A stretch of 5,463 nucleotides of DNA from Desulfobulbaceae bacterium (GTDB lineage Bacteria; Desulfobacterota; Desulfobulbia; Desulfobulbales; Desulfobulbaceae), in NCBI GenBank assembly GCA_026986885.1, contig JALSNT010000031.1, positions 1-5,463 on the forward strand, written 5' to 3'. Of this stretch, positions 4,146 through 5,463 are shown piece after piece (the first letter of the stretch is position 1; each line of letters opens with the position of its first letter). The notes below the pieces were generated by a model. The model had not been told where the DNA came from. It did not search any database and saw only the letters and a program-made list of their open reading frames with translations. The translations under genes were made by a program, and so were the position numbers.

Positions 4146-5463
4146 ATGTCGTGGAATGCAATTAAAAAATCTTTAGCCGGGTCATTACCAGAAAATGAAT
4201 ACGGCCTGTGGATTGAACCACTTTCCTGTGAGAAGTTGGCAGGGCGGGAATTACGGCTTACCGCTCCGGATCGTTTTTTTCGCGCCTGGATTGAAGAACG
4301 CTATCTTGAGCAAATTCAAACCGTTGCCTCTGAAGTTGCCGGCAAGCAGCTTGTTGTGTCGCTCGCTGTTGATACCGGGCGGCCGGCCCCTCCGGCGGCA
4401 GGAACCCGGGGGCAGCTGCGTCTGCCCGGGACAACGGTTCCTGAGCGGCGTGTTCGTTCCCTGCATCCAGCCTATACCTTTGATCATTTTATGGTCGGTG
4501 AAAGTAATATCCTGGCGCGCACGGCCTGTGATGCGCTGGCCAAGGGTGATTATGCCTTCGGCAATTGTCTGTTTATGAACAGCGCCACCGGCCTGGGCAA
4601 GAGCCATCTGACCCAGGCCGTCGTCCACCGGGTTCTTGATTCCGCCCCCGGTACCCGGCTCCAGTACCTGACCGCCCAGCAGTTTTCTGCGGAAATGGTC
4701 AAGAATATCCGGGCGAAATCAATGGATAAGTTCAGTCGTAAATATATCCGGGAATGTGATTTGCTTCTTGTTGAGGACGTGCATACCCTGGCCGGCAGAA
4801 CCAAAACCCAGGAAGAGATGAACACGGTGCTTGATTATCTGATTAAATCCGGGCGCAGGGTCATCCTGACCTCGGCGGTTGCGCCGTGTAAGTTAAAGGG
4901 ACTGGACGAAGATTTTCGTTCCCGGATGACGTCCGGGCTGGTGGCGGGGATCAAGGCCCCCGAATATGAAACCCGCAGCCGGATTATTCGTCACAAGGCA
5001 GGCGTTCATAATCTGGAACTTACCGACGAACTGGTGGATTATCTTGCCTCAAATCTGCAGGGCGATGTTCGCAAAATCGAAAGTGCCCTCATCGGTATTA
5101 AGGCGAAATCCTGCCTGCGGCACATGGCACCGGACATGTCGCTGGTCCGTGAAGTTTTAAGTGGTCTCATCGGTGCCCCCGTACAGGTGGACGGTAAGAT
5201 GATCCGTGATCTGGTCAGCTGCCAGTACGATGTTTCCGTTGAGGACCTGAAATCGAGATCAAGAAAACGCGCCATAACCTTTCCCCGCCAGGTTGCCATG
5301 TATCTGACGCGCAAATACACCGATCAGTCGCTTGCCGATATCGGCGCCCTGTACAACCGTGATCATTCCACGGTCCTGCATGCGGTCAAGGTTATCACCC
5401 GTGACCGGTCAACGAAGAATGGTATTCGAGAGCAGATTGAAATCCTCAGCTCTAAATTGAAAA
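4146..5463 (+). CDS. dnaA: Chromosomal replication initiator DnaA, last residues cut by window end
   Basis: 439 codons are visible and open at the right edge; alignment suggests few residues are missing. DnaA binds DnaA boxes, opens the origin and loads DnaB. Domain I (1 to about 75) keeps W3, the DnaB-contact residues E18 and F44 (E. coli E21 and F46) and WIEPL (22-26). A short proline/glycine/arginine-rich linker (about 77-104) follows. The AAA+ domain has Walker A SATGLGKS (146-153), Walker B LLLVED (206-211), arginine finger R260 and sensor 2 R309. Domain IV has RSRKRAITFPRQVAMYL (371-387) and the DnaA signature NRDHSTVLHA (404-413). Unlike E. coli, Walker A has SA for GG, Walker B has E210 for D, and the box VII arginine equals D256. 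ATG 4146 is the only possible start: a TAG at 4125-4127 closes the frame. AAGGAG (4129-4134) lies 11 nt upstream, a longish spacing. Confidence 0.95.
   Translation, partial: MSWNAIKKSLAGSLPENEYGLWIEPLSCEKLAGRELRLTAPDRFFRAWIEERYLEQIQTVASEVAGKQLVVSLAVDTGRPAPPAAGTRGQLRLPGTTVPERRVRSLHPAYTFDHFMVGESNILARTACDALAKGDYAFGNCLFMNSATGLGKSHLTQAVVHRVLDSAPGTRLQYLTAQQFSAEMVKNIRAKSMDKFSRKYIRECDLLLVEDVHTLAGRTKTQEEMNTVLDYLIKSGRRVILTSAVAPCKLKGLDEDFRSRMTSGLVAGIKAPEYETRSRIIRHKAGVHNLELTDELVDYLASNLQGDVRKIESALIGIKAKSCLRHMAPDMSLVREVLSGLIGAPVQVDGKMIRDLVSCQYDVSVEDLKSRSRKRAITFPRQVAMYLTRKYTDQSLADIGALYNRDHSTVLHAVKVITRDRSTKNGIREQIEILSSKLK

Noticed and set aside
3938..4165. 75-codon plus-strand reading frame overlapping the dnaA start, or a 31-codon leader peptide from the ATG at 4070
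   Set aside because: There is no Shine-Dalgarno before either ATG, no recognisable protein pattern, and it runs through the promoter and dyads into dnaA. A leader peptide cannot be excluded but has no support.

Overview
The window looks like chromosomal backbone of a Gram-negative, sulfate-reducer-like Desulfobacterota (deltaproteobacterial) genome, plausibly the Desulfobulbales. This is inferred from three things. The isocitrate dehydrogenase is the short 'eukaryote-like' homodimeric NADP type known from Desulfotalea psychrophila. DnaA carries departures from the E. coli pattern that I associate with this phylum. The protein at the left edge resembles the N-terminal extension of deltaproteobacterial BamA-type proteins. 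I see no mobile element, CRISPR array, tRNA or rRNA.

Layout: (1) 1-319, minus strand, the start of an exported envelope protein that runs off the left edge, with its own sigma70-type promoter at 395-424. (2) 479-1240, minus strand, a complete PlsC-type 1-acylglycerol-3-phosphate acyltransferase. (3) 1241-1528, a divergent intergenic region with several dyads and a good promoter for the next gene. (4) 1529-2743, plus strand, complete NADP-dependent isocitrate dehydrogenase. (5) 2744-2860, a gap filled by a nested inverted repeat. (6) 2861-3571, plus strand, a complete ComF-family zinc-ribbon phosphoribosyltransferase. (7) 3572-4145, a 574-bp AT-rich non-coding region with two tandem DnaA boxes, 10-bp direct repeats, candidate promoters and two leader dyads. 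(8) 4146 to the right edge, plus strand, dnaA, nearly complete (439 codons visible).

The most interesting part is region 7 with gene 8. A DnaA gene preceded by a long AT-rich spacer with two adjacent DnaA boxes is the usual architecture of a bacterial replication origin and/or an autoregulated dnaA promoter. The DnaA itself keeps the DnaB-contact, sensor 2, arginine-finger and DNA-recognition residues, but has changed Walker A, Walker B and box VII residues. The other genes are housekeeping: membrane phospholipid synthesis (plsC), outer-membrane biogenesis (left edge, tentative), TCA-cycle/NADPH supply (icd) and a ComF-type protein. I see no evidence of a novel multi-gene system; the novelty is regulatory and structural.
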